From Nitrospirota bacterium (GTDB taxonomy: Bacteria; Nitrospirota; Thermodesulfovibrionia; Thermodesulfovibrionales; JdFR-85): 5,108 bases of DNA. The notes under the pieces are model-generated. The model made no database searches and was not told the DNA's origin. It worked only from the letters and a program-made list of their open reading frames with translations. Below, in pieces: positions 4,168 to 5,108 of this stretch. The stretch lies in contig JAADGU010000081.1 in assembly GCA_013152195.1 (NCBI GenBank), positions 1 to 5,108 on the forward strand, written 5' to 3'. How positions within the stretch are numbered: the first letter of the stretch is position 1; each line of letters begins with the position of its first letter. Position numbers and translations under genes: made by a program.

Positions 4168-4947
4168 ATGATCGGTTTGATAGGTGGTAGTGGTCTGTAT
4201 GAGATCCCCGGGTTTAAGGTCAATGAGAGGAGGGCTGTTGAGACTCCCTTTGGTCTCCCCTCCGATGAATTCATGATTGGTGAATTATCCGGTAGGACTG
4301 TGGCCTTTCTGCCGCGACACTCTTTTAAGCATAATATCCCCCCTCACAGGGTGAATTACCGTGCCAATATCCGGGGTTTTAAGGAGCTGGGTGCAGAAAG
4401 GGTGATAGCTGTCAGTGCAGTGGGCGGCATTAACAGCAGTTTAAGGCCGGGTGATATCGTGCTGCTTAATCAGTTGATTGATTTTACAAAGTCCCGGGTA
4501 AATACTTTTTATGATGGTGATGATGTGGTGCATGTGGACTTTACAGAGCCGTATTGTCCTGAGTTGAGAGATAGCTTTATCAGGGCATCAGGGTTTGGGG
4601 GGATAGAACTCCGGGATTCCGGGACATATATATGTGTGGAGGGGCCGAGGCTTGAAACAGCGGCCGAGATCAGTTTTTTCAGCTCCATGAATGCTGATGT
4701 TGTTGGTATGACAGGCATGCCAGAGGCAGTGCTTGCACGTGAGAGTGAATTGTGTTATGTGGCCCTGTCTGTGGTCACAAACCTTGCAGCAGGAATTTCA
4801 CCTGTGAAGCTTACTACTAAAGAGGTGGTTGAAACAATGAACAGGAGTACCGAAGTTGTAAAGACCCTGTTGTCAGGGGCAATCGGACTGATTCCTCAGA
4901 AGAGGGATTGTCCCTGCGGGGAGGCACTTGAAGATGCAGGAATGTGA
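4168..4947 (+). CDS. MTAP/MtnP-family purine nucleoside phosphorylase
   Basis: This 259-residue protein belongs to the trimeric purine nucleoside phosphorylase / methylthioadenosine phosphorylase family, which splits nucleosides with phosphate to free the base for salvage. Visible motifs are GGSGLY (6-11) and PRH (49-51) for phosphate, HNIPPHRVNYRANI (55-68), VSAVGGIN (82-89), IDFTKSR (104-110), CVEGPRLETAAE (156-167) and VVGMTGMPEAVLARE (178-192). The base-recognition segment reads VVTNLAAGIS with Asn205, where adenine-specific enzymes carry a TDYD-type Asp. This suggests a 6-oxopurine substrate such as methylthioinosine, inosine or guanosine. The C-terminus has the family's CPCGEAL motif. 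The ATG at 4168 is chosen because IGLIGGSGLY is the universal family start and GAGGGG (4151-4156) lies 11 bases upstream; the frame is open much further upstream, into tldD, but that part is not conserved in type. The stop overlaps the following response regulator start. Confidence 0.92.
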   Translation: MIGLIGGSGLYEIPGFKVNERRAVETPFGLPSDEFMIGELSGRTVAFLPRHSFKHNIPPHRVNYRANIRGFKELGAERVIAVSAVGGINSSLRPGDIVLLNQLIDFTKSRVNTFYDGDDVVHVDFTEPYCPELRDSFIRASGFGGIELRDSGTYICVEGPRLETAAEISFFSSMNADVVGMTGMPEAVLARESELCYVALSVVTNLAAGISPVKLTTKEVVETMNRSTEVVKTLLSGAIGLIPQKRDCPCGEALEDAGM

Positions 4948-5108
4948 GGCCGGCGTGGAGAGTATTCTGATAGTTGAGGACAAGAAGTCCATGGCTGATA
5001 TGCTTAAGGCTTCCCTGAGCTCGGAGGGTTACGAATGTATAATAGCCCTTGACGGAAAGGAGGGGATAAAGCAGCTTCAGCAGAGGACAGTTGGTGTTGT
5101 CGTTACTG
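4934..5108 (+). CDS. Response regulator receiver domain (partial, 3' end cut)
   Basis: The first 58 codons are visible before the window ends. SILIVEDKKSMADMLKASL (residues 10-28) is the beta-1/alpha-1 start of a CheY-type receiver, with Glu15-Asp16 as the acidic pair, followed by EGYECIIALDGKEG and VGVVVT. The phosphorylated Asp should come next, and the last base, G, fits a GAY codon. The VEDK-SMA-ML style resembles receivers of sigma-54-dependent NtrC-type regulators, but no output domain is in view. The ATG at 4934 has GGGGAGG (4918-4924) nine bases upstream and overlaps the phosphorylase gene by 14 bases. A GTG at 4955 with GAGG (4946-4949) upstream is an alternative start that would avoid the overlap. 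Either way the two genes are probably cotranscribed. Confidence 0.85.
   Translation, partial: MQECEAGVESILIVEDKKSMADMLKASLSSEGYECIIALDGKEGIKQLQQRTVGVVVT

Overview
The window reads as chromosomal DNA of a Gram-negative bacterium. It carries lpxC, the committed step of lipid A synthesis, together with a TldD-type peptidase, a methylthioadenosine-phosphorylase-like enzyme and the start of a response regulator. A degenerate ACAGGAT repeat with 9-base period at the left edge, a lysine/alanine-repeat histone H1-like protein, an apparent sigma-54 site and the VEDK..MA.ML style of the receiver domain recall Nitrospirota or the former deltaproteobacteria. That placement is an impression, not a demonstration.

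Layout. Bases 1-351 have no intact gene: a short degenerate repeat, two small open frames that look like remnants, and at the right end a near-consensus sigma-70 promoter. A co-oriented pair follows on the + strand: a winged-helix/nucleotidyltransferase-like protein (352-897) and, 44 bases later, an H1-like protein made of fourteen 11-residue repeats (942-1424), closed by a clear intrinsic terminator (1436-1477). On the - strand lie lpxC (2499-1612) and, upstream of it, tldD (4023-2638). The 138 bases between them contain an excellent sigma-54 -24/-12 match pointing into lpxC. A 144-base divergent intergenic region (4024-4167) has a sigma-70-like promoter for tldD with an inverted repeat around its -10 box. 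On the + strand from there run an mtnP-family phosphorylase (4168-4947) and an overlapping response regulator cut by the window edge.

How the parts relate. lpxC, tldD and the phosphorylase are conserved housekeeping or salvage genes without an evident shared pathway. The less ordinary parts are the putative leaderless regulator with a degraded nucleotidyltransferase site next to a repeat-only DNA-binding protein, the possible sigma-54 control of lpxC, and a phosphorylase with Asn where adenine-specific enzymes have Asp. I did not recognise a complete, clearly new multi-gene system. The regulator/H1-like pair is the best candidate for something undescribed.
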